From: Phycisphaerae bacterium
GTDB lineage: Bacteria; Planctomycetota; Phycisphaerae; UBA1845; UTPLA1
NCBI GenBank assembly: GCA_016935885.1
Contig: JAFGQA010000329.1
Coordinates: forward strand, 1-60,801
Direction: 5' to 3'
DNA length: 60,801 bases
The notes beneath the pieces are model-generated. The model saw nothing but the letters and a program-made list of their open reading frames with translations. It did not search any database and was not told the origin of the DNA. Below are positions 8,934 to 16,816 of the stretch, one piece after another (the stretch's first letter is position 1; every line of letters starts with the position of its first letter). Position numbers and translations under genes: made by a program.

Positions 8934-9213
8934 GACGGAGGCTCTCCGGAGTAAACCCCTGCCCACCAAGCAGGGACAATCCCGGCGTTCTATCCGATGG
9001 TCTTTCCCATTTCTGAATCGGGGCGACGGAGACAGACCTTGCCAGCGGTGACGTGTGCGTTGCTGGCGGTGAGGCCGTGATGGTCAAAGCAGGTGCAAAT
9101 CCTGTCCAGGGGGTTCGGGCCATAGTCCGCGTACGCGCGGACCATTTCGGGTGCAAAGCTCGACAGGCTCGTTCAACCTCGGCTGGCGTGGGGAGCTCGC
9201 GACGCGGCGACGC

Positions 9214-9930
9214 GTGCGACCGGACCCGTGACCGGGTTCGGCGATCCGCCGAAACGGCGGACGGCGAAAAGCTCAACCATGAAAGGCCCGCGAGGGCTTG
9301 CCAGTGAGTTCAATCGGAGACGGTGCCGAACTGCGAAAGATCATCGTCGGTGGGTAAGCAGGTGCTTCTCGTTTCGGCCTGCTGAAATCACGAGGCGGCA
9401 CAGCCACTTGGCTTGCGACTCGTGGAAACTGTGCTCGGGCGGGAGCCTGAGACATACGACGATGACCCGCGGGGCAACGCCCGCTAGCGACGTGACCGAC
9501 TGAACGAAGATCATCACTAATCCGGGAAGCACTGTGGCGGCCGGGGTGGTGCCCGGTGCCTGGCTCTACGGCTCTGCCGTGGGTGGTCAGCCAGGTGATT
9601 GAAATACCGCAGTGTGGGAGTGTGCCGCAAGTAGAAGTCTTCCGATCATGCGTCGGAAGAGCGAGGCCTGCTGCAAGGCAGTGGCGGGATCGTTCGTGCG
9701 CGTGCAGAAGCACGGACGTGTCCGGGTGGTGCCGGACGCGGAAGCAACGACGAAAGCGGTGACGGGTTCTACCCGTCTCGATGGCGTGCCGGCCAGGGGC
9801 GGTCCCTGGCCGGTTCTATGGCAAGAGAGCAACGTGGTCCGGTGAGATCTGCCCTGGCGGGCAGGTGTCATCTGGCAACGGAGCGACGATGAAGATGGAC
9901 GTGCGCGTGGCGCACGGCGGTTTTCTTCGG
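9214..9930 (+). ncRNA. Large hairpin-dense structured RNA region; candidate group II intron domains I-III
   Basis: Begins GTGCGACCGG, matching the group II 5' consensus GUGYG. Strong hairpins run through it: 9220-9241 (9 bp, one G.U valid only on this strand), 9245-9261 (7 bp, AAA loop), 9639-9659 (7 bp), 9720-9737 (6 bp), 9761-9777 (7 bp), 9789-9813 (10 bp), 9849-9864 (6 bp, TGGC loop) and 9901-9915 (5 bp). No SD-led open frame crosses it and no reverse-transcriptase motif is visible in any frame. Identity as domain I onward is inferred from the domain V hairpin 280 bases upstream; I could not align the internal receptor motifs. It could instead be an unrelated large non-coding RNA. Confidence 0.5.
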
Positions 9931-10356
9931 GGTTTCACTTGAGCAACCACTATGGATTGGGCGTGGTCAACTCAAGAAACGAGTTCGACCGCGCCCGTCA
10001 GGGGGCTCGGATTGGAGGTTCCATGTAGCAGACAGAGCGCGATGGCGATGGTTGGCCCCGGCCAGTTGGCCGGGCAGGAGAGGTTTGCACGGAGGTTCAG
10101 GATGCGGGGAGCGGATGCACGGGAGCGCGCCGGCGGCTGGATGTCGATTCTTGAGGTAACGCCTGTGGGATTGGGCGGCATAACGATCACAGGCGGCGTT
10201 GTCGAGAGGCCGACGCGTAGCCTGTCGAGAGCGACGTCGCCGCCGCGTGCTCGGGCGTGCTGATTGCTGCCCGTCTGGTTGTACACGGCTCAACGGCTTT
10301 CGGGGATTGTGCCGCAAACAATCCTCACCATTTTCATCGTGATCGCGGGGGAGAAG
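9931..10356. other. Non-coding leader before the 10.4 kb gene
   Basis: No gene supported. A long leftward frame covers it but reads as the antisense shadow of the rightward gene. It may be the 3' part of the structured RNA or the leader of the next gene. Confidence 0.4.
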
Positions 10357-11013
10357 ATGTACCGTTGCCGAGCCGTGCTCCTGCCGGCGTTCATCCAGCA
10401 GTTGGCCGTGGCCTACGTGGCCCGCGGCTACTGGTTCTATGTGTCGGGGTGGATTCCCTTCAACAAGGACGCGGAGGCCGTCGACCGCAAGCTGATCGAG
10501 AAGTACGGTATCGACATCTCGAAGTGGGAGCGCGCTCGCCGCAAGAAGGCCGGCCTCGCGAATCTGCACTACCTTCGGCACGGCCGGACGTTCGTGCTCA
10601 TCGCCACGCACGGGAAGCACCGCTTCTTCGAGGAAGAGGTCGCGGTGATCCGCGACATCCGGCGGGCGCCGTTCAAGCTCGGCGGCTACAGCGTGAGCTA
10701 CCGCAACGGCCACGCCTCGGTTCGCATCGCTCAGGAGAGCTACAAGGGGCTCAGGGCCTACCTGACGGACCTCGCTCCCCGCCGGTCGGTGGACGCCATG
10801 ATCGGCGAGTTCCGCATGATCCAGTTTGAGCCATACGCGCCTGTTCGTCGGCAGCTCCTGAATCTGCACCGAGCGGTTAATCGGGTCCGGAAGCTAGCCG
10901 GGCTTCAGCCCGTGTCCAGCGACTGCCTGAGGTTGAGGCGTAGGTTGTATCGCGCGTTCGACGAGCCCGGTCCCGCACATGGCCCTTACCAACGTCCGTT
11001 GGCGACGCGTTGA
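10357..11013 (+). CDS. Uncharacterised protein downstream of the structured RNA
   Basis: About 218 residues starting MYRCRAVLL. A GGGGGAG run lies just before ATG, so the SD spacing is tight; an upstream TTG at 10264 in the same frame is the alternative. I do not recognise a named family. Visible features are YWFYVSGWIPFNKDAEAVD, KLIEKYGIDISKW, a basic ARRKKAGLANLHYLRHGR, ATHGKHRFFEEE, and a C-terminal EPYAPVRRQLLNLHRAVN helix followed by arginine-rich LRLRRRLYRAF. The many basic and aromatic residues would suit nucleic-acid binding. It has no RuvC, HNH, reverse-transcriptase or transposase motif. It lies directly downstream of, and on the same strand as, the intron-like RNA, so an RNA or mobility partner role is possible. 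That is inference. Confidence 0.7.
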   Translation: MYRCRAVLLPAFIQQLAVAYVARGYWFYVSGWIPFNKDAEAVDRKLIEKYGIDISKWERARRKKAGLANLHYLRHGRTFVLIATHGKHRFFEEEVAVIRDIRRAPFKLGGYSVSYRNGHASVRIAQESYKGLRAYLTDLAPRRSVDAMIGEFRMIQFEPYAPVRRQLLNLHRAVNRVRKLAGLQPVSSDCLRLRRRLYRAFDEPGPAHGPYQRPLATR

Positions 11014-11076
11014 GAACGATGGACAGCCAAGTTGGCAGGTCGTCAACGCCGCAGGGAGGCACTACCGCTTGCGTGA

Positions 11077-13065
11077 TCACGTGGATTTCGACGCGCTGAG
11101 TGCCAGGTCGCGGCCCTTCCGCGCACCGCGACCTTCAAACAAGTGCGGATACCGAGCCTTGAGTGCATCCAGCCCCTTGGTGTGCGATGCTTCCACGTTG
11201 AGCTGCTCGCGGAAGAATTCGTATCGCGCTCGGGCATCGTTGAGCACGTCTGCCCAGCGACGGACCCATATGCGCACGCCGTCACCTTCAAAGAGACATC
11301 CTTCGGGCAGTTTGGCCGAGGATGTCTCCTGGACTACGAAGTCGTCCAGGTCATTGCCCAGGAGCACGAATTCCCATGAGCACTTCGAAGTGTTAAAACG
11401 CTCGTCCTTGGCGACGGTGAATGCATACTTCTTGATCTGCGACGTCTCTACCTGACCGAGGTGGTCGCGCGGGCGCTTCAGCTCCACGACCAAATGCTCG
11501 AACCGGTCGCGGTCGACCTTCCGGCGTCGATACAGCATGAGGTCCGGGATTCCATCTTTGCCATCGATCAGCTTGACGTCGACGTCTGGTGCGAGTTCCT
11601 CGCGGCCTAGGATATCAAGGTGCTTGTTGAGAACATCCCGGAGACCGTCGTCGTCACCGCCGACCATGTACTCTTCGCCAAGCATCCATATTTCGTGCAC
11701 GAGCAGTCGGTGGAGCTGCGTCCGCTCCAGCAACCGCTTCTTCCAATCAGTGTCGAAGAGAATGTGCTCGAACGCGTGGAGTGTGTCAAGGCGGTCGGCC
11801 ACGAGTCTTCCGGCTCGAATCAGGTTGGCGAGCGGTGCTCGGTCCAGTAGTTCCGCGAGAGCGTTCTGCTCCTCTTCTGGAAGGGATAGGACCTCGCGCA
11901 GAATCTTCGTGAGGTTCGATGGGTTGCTTTCCAGCGCCTGCTTAATCAAGGCGAGCGTCAACCGCTTGTTTTGCGGGTCGGACTGTTCGAAGGTCGAGTG
12001 TTGCTCGTTGACCCGAACGGCGACGATGTCGAACACCTCGCGCTCCGCCTTCGCGAGCGGGCCAGTCGGCTCGTCCGTGCCGTACGGATAAATCTCCTGG
12101 TCCTTCCATTCCTGCACCACTGAAACGGCTTCTTCGGCCATTCGGGCGCGCACGTATTCACGAAGTCGCTCTTTGGCGACATTGACGACGCGGGCGATTT
12201 CCTCGTCAAGCTCCTGCACGACGAACCGGGCCGATTCGTTCCACTCCCGGGTTTGCCGTGTACGAAGATAGGCCGTGTACTCAATGCCCGGCGCCTGCAC
12301 GCCAGCCGGCATCTCATGGAAGGAGAAACCGTTCTCGTCGCAGATATGCAGACGTTTGCCATCCGGCCTAAACTTCCACTCGATCACGAGCATAGAAGCG
12401 GGGCCACCCCGGTCGCCGATCGTGAGCACGTCCAGTTCCTCTCGCCGATCGATGACATCGTCGATTCGAATGGGCCGACCGTCCCAGACGAGTGACACGC
12501 CGGGATAGCTGGTCAAGTACGCCGCGAACTCCTCGGCCAGCTTGTCGCGAACGTCATCCCGGCTAAGTGACTGGTGCCCCTTATCGAGGCCATCGAGAAT
12601 CACGCGCGTGCCAGTGCTCTTCGCCTTCGACTCGGTCGGGTCGGTCGAATCAAAGTAGTCAGGATCGTCACGTCGAAGCGTGATCCGGTACGACTTGATC
12701 ACCCCATTCTCGCGGAAAACGGTTTCCCAGATTGCCGTCGGACTCAGGGCGAGCGCCTTGAAGCGCCCCTTGCCTTCGCGGCCGTGGTAGGCGCGACCGT
12801 CAGCGTTGGCATGCCGCTGTGCCTTAATCGAATTCCCAATGTTACCGAAGGCGCGATCTAGGTCGGTTGACGGTATGCCAGGACCTCGGTCAATGACCTG
12901 CACGCAATCCACGCCGCCCATCTTGTTGAGCCGGAGTTTGACCTCGACGCGATCGCCACCCGCATCGAGCGCGTTCCAGATCAACTCTTCGATCGCCTTC
13001 TGCGGCGAAGTGCCGATGAGTCGCTGGACGTGATCCCGCCCAACCTTCACTCGCTTCCGCGCCAT
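11077..13065 (-). CDS. GHKL (Hsp90-like) ATPase with C-terminal nuclease-like domain
   Basis: A 662-residue protein. The N-terminal GHKL ATP-binding domain shows the N box EELIWNALDAGG (about 26-37), the G1 box DRGPGI (59-64) and GREGKGRFKAL (about 95-105). A long helical middle follows. Near the C terminus, PDLMLYRRRK...HLVVELKRP has the PD-(D/E)xK nuclease layout (D, then ExK). Such ATPase-nuclease fusions are found in defence islands. It is last of three leftward genes (hsdR, hsdM chimera, this), ten bases after the chimera. The start is fixed by AGGAGG seven bases upstream; the frame is open further but unsupported. It may sense DNA and cut it, or regulate the restriction complex. Partner and trigger unknown. 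Confidence 0.85.
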   Translation of the reverse strand: MARKRVKVGRDHVQRLIGTSPQKAIEELIWNALDAGGDRVEVKLRLNKMGGVDCVQVIDRGPGIPSTDLDRAFGNIGNSIKAQRHANADGRAYHGREGKGRFKALALSPTAIWETVFRENGVIKSYRITLRRDDPDYFDSTDPTESKAKSTGTRVILDGLDKGHQSLSRDDVRDKLAEEFAAYLTSYPGVSLVWDGRPIRIDDVIDRREELDVLTIGDRGGPASMLVIEWKFRPDGKRLHICDENGFSFHEMPAGVQAPGIEYTAYLRTRQTREWNESARFVVQELDEEIARVVNVAKERLREYVRARMAEEAVSVVQEWKDQEIYPYGTDEPTGPLAKAEREVFDIVAVRVNEQHSTFEQSDPQNKRLTLALIKQALESNPSNLTKILREVLSLPEEEQNALAELLDRAPLANLIRAGRLVADRLDTLHAFEHILFDTDWKKRLLERTQLHRLLVHEIWMLGEEYMVGGDDDGLRDVLNKHLDILGREELAPDVDVKLIDGKDGIPDLMLYRRRKVDRDRFEHLVVELKRPRDHLGQVETSQIKKYAFTVAKDERFNTSKCSWEFVLLGNDLDDFVVQETSSAKLPEGCLFEGDGVRIWVRRWADVLNDARARYEFFREQLNVEASHTKGLDALKARYPHLFEGRGARKGRDLALSASKST

Positions 13066-13075
13066 GTGTCGCCTC

Positions 13076-14281
13076 CTAGACCGACCAAACACTGCGGTGG
13101 GTTGCGACGAAGTGCTCCAGGTAGTCAAACGAGAGGATCTTCGTCGATTCGTTTAACCCACGCTGCAAAACAGAACGCGTACGATGCCGGGCTTCGCGGT
13201 CGGGATTTACGACGACCAGCGCCTTCAAGCCAGCCTTCTTGATGCTCGTGCGGAATAACGCCGTCGAGTGTACGTCCGTCGGGGGAAGTGAATAGCCGAT
13301 CAGCACCATGTGGCGGGCGTGGTTGATGGCCGTGGCCGCGTCCTGCCATAGCTTTGCGAACACGCCTGCGTCGTACGCCTTGTGCCACTCCGGTGGGATG
13401 TCGGGCACGATCTGCGGCGCGTCGACGCCGTGAAGCAGCAGGTTCATCTGGCACAGCAAATACGGCAGCGATTTCGGCTCGGTTCCGAAGATCGACTCCT
13501 CTTGAAGGGTCTTGCGCCGAGCGACCGTATTCGCTTGCTTTGACAGGTGCGTGAACGCTTCGACAAGAAAACCGCCGGTGCCGCACGCGGGATCCAATAC
13601 GGTCTCACCGAGTTGCGGGTTGATTGCTTCGACCATGAAGCGCACCACAGGCCGCGGCGTGTAGAACTCGCCCGAGTCGCCGGCCGCGTCGCGCATCTCG
13701 CGAAGCATCGACTCATAGAGGAAACCGAGCGTGAAGAGCTCGTCTTGCTCCAGGAAGTTGATCGAACTGACTTGGTTGATGACGTCGCGGAGCAGGTAGC
13801 CGGACTGCATGCGGCTGGTGATGCCGCCGGAACCGTCGGCGCCGCCGAATACGGTGCCGATCACCTGGCGGCGGGAGCCCTTGCCATTGCGAAGGGAGCC
13901 GAGGTACTTGAGCAGTCCAAGACCTTCGGTGCCGTCTGGGCGGATCGTCTTTTCCTGGGTCACGAAAGAAAGAAGCTCGGGGCCGGTGATTCCGTTCTCC
14001 TGGGCCGCCCAGTCACGCCAGCGGTACGGCGGTTTGATTGAGGGCTCGAACTTCGCCTTGCGCATCTTGGACCGCGATTCCTCGATCTGTTCCATATCAT
14101 CGAGGAACTTCAAGAACATGATCCAGGTCAGCATGGGCAGGCGGTCGAGGTCGCCGTTGAGCCCCTTGTCCTTGCGCATGATCTTCCGGCAGGACTTCAC
14201 GACCGCGCCTAGCCGCTCCGCGGTTGTTGGTAGCTTCTTCGGCTTGCGGGCAGCCTTCTTTGTGATCTTCTTCTTTGCCAT
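13076..14281 (-). CDS. hsdM: Type I methyltransferase HsdM fused to SIR2-like C-terminal tail (chimera)
   Basis: Of 401 residues, about 1-290 are a normal HsdM: lysine-rich start, N12-type helical domain, GEFYTPRPVV (204-213) and SAM motif LDPACGTGGF (229-238), then the LLCQMNLLLHGVDAPQI landmark. At residue 291 (near base 13,411) the sequence changes to PPEWHKAYDAGVFAKLW and then VLIGYSLPPTDVHSTALFR (about 327-344) and VVVNPD, the signature end of SIR2-domain proteins. The catalytic NPPF motif and the HsdS-binding C terminus of HsdM are absent, so adenine methylation is very unlikely. A deletion that removed the rest of hsdM, hsdS and the front of a SIR2 gene would explain it. The reading frame is intact and the gene sits 12 bases after hsdR. 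Confidence 0.85.
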   Translation of the reverse strand: MAKKKITKKAARKPKKLPTTAERLGAVVKSCRKIMRKDKGLNGDLDRLPMLTWIMFLKFLDDMEQIEESRSKMRKAKFEPSIKPPYRWRDWAAQENGITGPELLSFVTQEKTIRPDGTEGLGLLKYLGSLRNGKGSRRQVIGTVFGGADGSGGITSRMQSGYLLRDVINQVSSINFLEQDELFTLGFLYESMLREMRDAAGDSGEFYTPRPVVRFMVEAINPQLGETVLDPACGTGGFLVEAFTHLSKQANTVARRKTLQEESIFGTEPKSLPYLLCQMNLLLHGVDAPQIVPDIPPEWHKAYDAGVFAKLWQDAATAINHARHMVLIGYSLPPTDVHSTALFRTSIKKAGLKALVVVNPDREARHRTRSVLQRGLNESTKILSFDYLEHFVATHRSVWSV

Positions 14282-14293
14282 GAATCCCTGGAC

Positions 14294-16645
14294 CTATGCC
14301 GCGTACAAGAGCGTTTGCAGTTCGTGAACCGCCTCGACGAGTCTGTCTTCACCGCCGAAGTAGTTCGCAATCTGGATTATGTTGCCATGCCGGTTCAGCG
14401 GGGGCAGTTCCAATACGTCAGGCAGCACGAACTGGGCGGTGCCGTGCTCCGTGTACTTGTCGAGCAGTTCTTCGAGCACCTGCGTGGCCTCGGGGCCGAA
14501 CTGCTCTAAGAAGTCCTTGCGCTCGGTCTTCAGACGTTGCGCCCGTTCGCGTCGGGTGCGAAGCGGTGCGTTGAACGCGAGGTGGCACAGCAGATCAAAT
14601 GGGTCGGCATCCGGCTGGTTGGCTGCGGACGCGAGCTCGTCGAAGTCGATGCCGCGGTCAGCCAAACTCTCGATGATCTCGGCGCGATGCTGTGGATCAG
14701 CCCACTGTTGTCGAAGTTCGGTGGCGGAGCGGTACAGCGTCCGGACCTTCTCGGCCGTGTAGTCTGTAAACTGCACGACGCGAAGCTGGTTGCCATCTGG
14801 GTCCAGTTCGTAGACCAAATGGGCAGCTATCTCCACTTGACCCTCGTCGAAGTAGAACTTCCGGCGCGGCTCGTCAGGCGGCGGGTCCGGTGGAGGGCCG
14901 TCCGGCGGCTCCGGAGATTCAGGGGGGTCGGGTGGTACCGGGGGATCGGGGTGCTCGCCTTCGCCAACATCCTCTTCGATCTCGTCGATTGGGTCGCCGT
15001 CGAAATCGGGGTCGGCGAAGAGGCGCGTCGCCGAGCCTGTGTAGTCGAGGATGTTGAAGAAGAGCTTGCCGTAATCGTCGCGAACACGCGTGCCGCGGCC
15101 TATGATCTGCTTGAACTCGGTCATCGAGTTGATGACGCGAACGAGGGCGACGTTCTTGACAGTAGGCGCATCCACACCGGTTGTGAGCATCTGTGAGGTC
15201 GTGAGCACGACCGGCGTCGTCCGCTCAAGGTCCTGGAAGTTGCTCAGATGGGCACGGCCGATGTCGGCTTCGTCCGATGTCACCCGGCACACGAAATCCG
15301 GATGCTGCTGAACAAGATCGGTGTTGAGGTTGTTCAGCGCGCGCCGCATCTCGTCCGCGTGCTCCTGGTCCACGCAGAATACGATAGTCTTCGCCAGGCG
15401 ATCCGTCTTGCGCATGTACTCAGTGAGGTGGCGGGCGACCGCTTCTGTGCGGGCGCGGAGCGCGACGCGGCGTTCAAAGTCGCCGGTGTGGTATTCTTCG
15501 TCGGGGATCTCCCGGCCGTAGCGGTCCAGGTCGCCCTGGCTCGGACGCCAACCGGCCGCGTCCCACGTCGTGATGACGCGATGAACGCGGTACGGCGCGA
15601 GGAAGCCGTCCTCGATGCCTTGGCGGAGGCTGTACGTGTAGAGCGGCGCGCCGAAGTAATTGTACGTGTCGGCATTGTCTTCTCGCCGCGGCGTGGCTGT
15701 CATGCCGACCTGGCAGGCGGGCCGAAAGTACTCCAGGATCTCGCGCCAATTGCTTTGGTCGCTGGCGCTACCCCGATGGCACTCGTCGACAATGACGAGA
15801 TCAAAGAAGTCGGGGGCGTATTCGCGGTAAAGGCCAGGGCGGCGCTCGTCACGGGCGATGGCTTGGTAGATCGCGAAGTACATTTCGCGGCTCTTGATTG
15901 CCTCGCCGTTCTCTATCTTCCAGCGGGCATCGCCGAAGGGCGTGAACGTTTTGTCTTTCGGATCATCGATCAGAATGGTGCGGTCCGCCAGGTAAAGGAC
16001 ACGCGGGCGACGGTACTCGCCCGCGCGATTCCAGCGAGCAGACCAGAGCCGCCAGCAGATTTGAAACGCCACCAGAGTCTTGCCCGTGCCGGTCGCCATC
16101 GTGAGCAGCATCCGGTTGCGGCCTTGAAGAGCGCCTTGTACGACGCGGTTGACGGCGATCTCCTGGTAGTAGCGGAGAGACTTCCCGGTCAACGCAAACG
16201 ACGGCGTGAAGAGCTTGTCCGCCACATCGCGGGTGATCTGCTCAACGCCGGAAAGGCGCGCCCACAGTTCGTCTGGTGGCGGAAATGTCGCGATTTCCTG
16301 CTCGATGCCGGTCGTGTAATCAAACTCGATGATACCGTGGCCGTTCGTCGCGTAGGCGAACTTCAAGCCGAGGACTTCGGCGTAGTCCTTCGCCTGCTGA
16401 AGGCCCTGCCCAGGCGTCGCGTACGTCGGCTTGGCCTCAACGACGGCGATCGGAATGTCCGGGCGGTATCGGAGAACGTAGTCGGCGCGCTTGCCGGGTC
16501 GCCGGCGTCCGCGTCGGCCGGTGACCACGATCCGCCCGTCCGTGAACGTAACCTGCTCATTGATGCGGTGCGGTTCATCCTCCCACCCCGCCTCCTGGAG
16601 CTTGGGGACAACGAAACGACGGCATGTGTCCGCCTCATTTGCCAT
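14294..16645 (-). CDS. hsdR: Type I restriction endonuclease subunit R (HsdR, EcoEI-like)
   Basis: A 783-residue motor/nuclease subunit. The N-terminal PD-(D/E)xK nuclease shows D55 and ExK at 70-72 (VVEAKP). The DEAD-type translocase has ATGTGKT (184-190), VDECHRG (about 286-292), GMTATPR (about 314-320) and the motif VI region QIIGRGTRVR. A proline-rich linker (DPPVPPDPP type) precedes the C-terminal helical domain that docks on HsdM. Length fits the EcoEI-like group. Start at MANEADTC; SD is weak and a slightly longer frame exists. It leads a three-gene operon. No hsdS is present and HsdM is truncated, so sequence-specific restriction in the classical way looks impossible from this locus alone. 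Confidence 0.92.
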   Translation of the reverse strand: MANEADTCRRFVVPKLQEAGWEDEPHRINEQVTFTDGRIVVTGRRGRRRPGKRADYVLRYRPDIPIAVVEAKPTYATPGQGLQQAKDYAEVLGLKFAYATNGHGIIEFDYTTGIEQEIATFPPPDELWARLSGVEQITRDVADKLFTPSFALTGKSLRYYQEIAVNRVVQGALQGRNRMLLTMATGTGKTLVAFQICWRLWSARWNRAGEYRRPRVLYLADRTILIDDPKDKTFTPFGDARWKIENGEAIKSREMYFAIYQAIARDERRPGLYREYAPDFFDLVIVDECHRGSASDQSNWREILEYFRPACQVGMTATPRREDNADTYNYFGAPLYTYSLRQGIEDGFLAPYRVHRVITTWDAAGWRPSQGDLDRYGREIPDEEYHTGDFERRVALRARTEAVARHLTEYMRKTDRLAKTIVFCVDQEHADEMRRALNNLNTDLVQQHPDFVCRVTSDEADIGRAHLSNFQDLERTTPVVLTTSQMLTTGVDAPTVKNVALVRVINSMTEFKQIIGRGTRVRDDYGKLFFNILDYTGSATRLFADPDFDGDPIDEIEEDVGEGEHPDPPVPPDPPESPEPPDGPPPDPPPDEPRRKFYFDEGQVEIAAHLVYELDPDGNQLRVVQFTDYTAEKVRTLYRSATELRQQWADPQHRAEIIESLADRGIDFDELASAANQPDADPFDLLCHLAFNAPLRTRRERAQRLKTERKDFLEQFGPEATQVLEELLDKYTEHGTAQFVLPDVLELPPLNRHGNIIQIANYFGGEDRLVEAVHELQTLLYAA

Positions 16646-16816
16646 GAACACGTCCCGAGCAAGGGCCGCAGACCGGGGTCGCAAGTCTTCGAAACAGTCC
16701 CGATTATACGTGTTCGCGGAGCTGCGTACAGGCCTCGCGTGCCTGTAAGGGGCTTCACACGGTAGTTTTCGACCTTCCGGCGAGTACTTGGCACGTCGCG
16801 CTGGATGGGCGGGGCC

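Noticed and set aside
9041..9113. A complete tRNA around the T-arm-like hairpin
   Set aside because: No matching acceptor strand, D arm or anticodon arm at the required distances.
9208..9655. IBS1/EBS1 pairing (9208-9213 with 9650-9655) as proof of the 5' splice site
   Set aside because: A six-base match in 700 GC-rich bases has a sizeable chance probability; EBS1 would also be further from the 5' end than usual. Kept only as a weak hint.
8352..9930. An ordinary group II intron with its own reverse transcriptase
   Set aside because: No reverse-transcriptase or maturase motif in any frame, and the domain V hairpin precedes rather than follows the 5' consensus.
9967..10869. Leftward 300-residue open frame opposite the 10.4 kb gene
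   Set aside because: Composition is typical of an antisense frame in GC-rich DNA, no SD, and the rightward frame has coherent protein-like segments.
15248..16765. Rightward 505-residue open frame across hsdR
   Set aside because: Lies entirely antisense to a well-supported HsdR with all motifs; the long frame is a by-product of codon bias.
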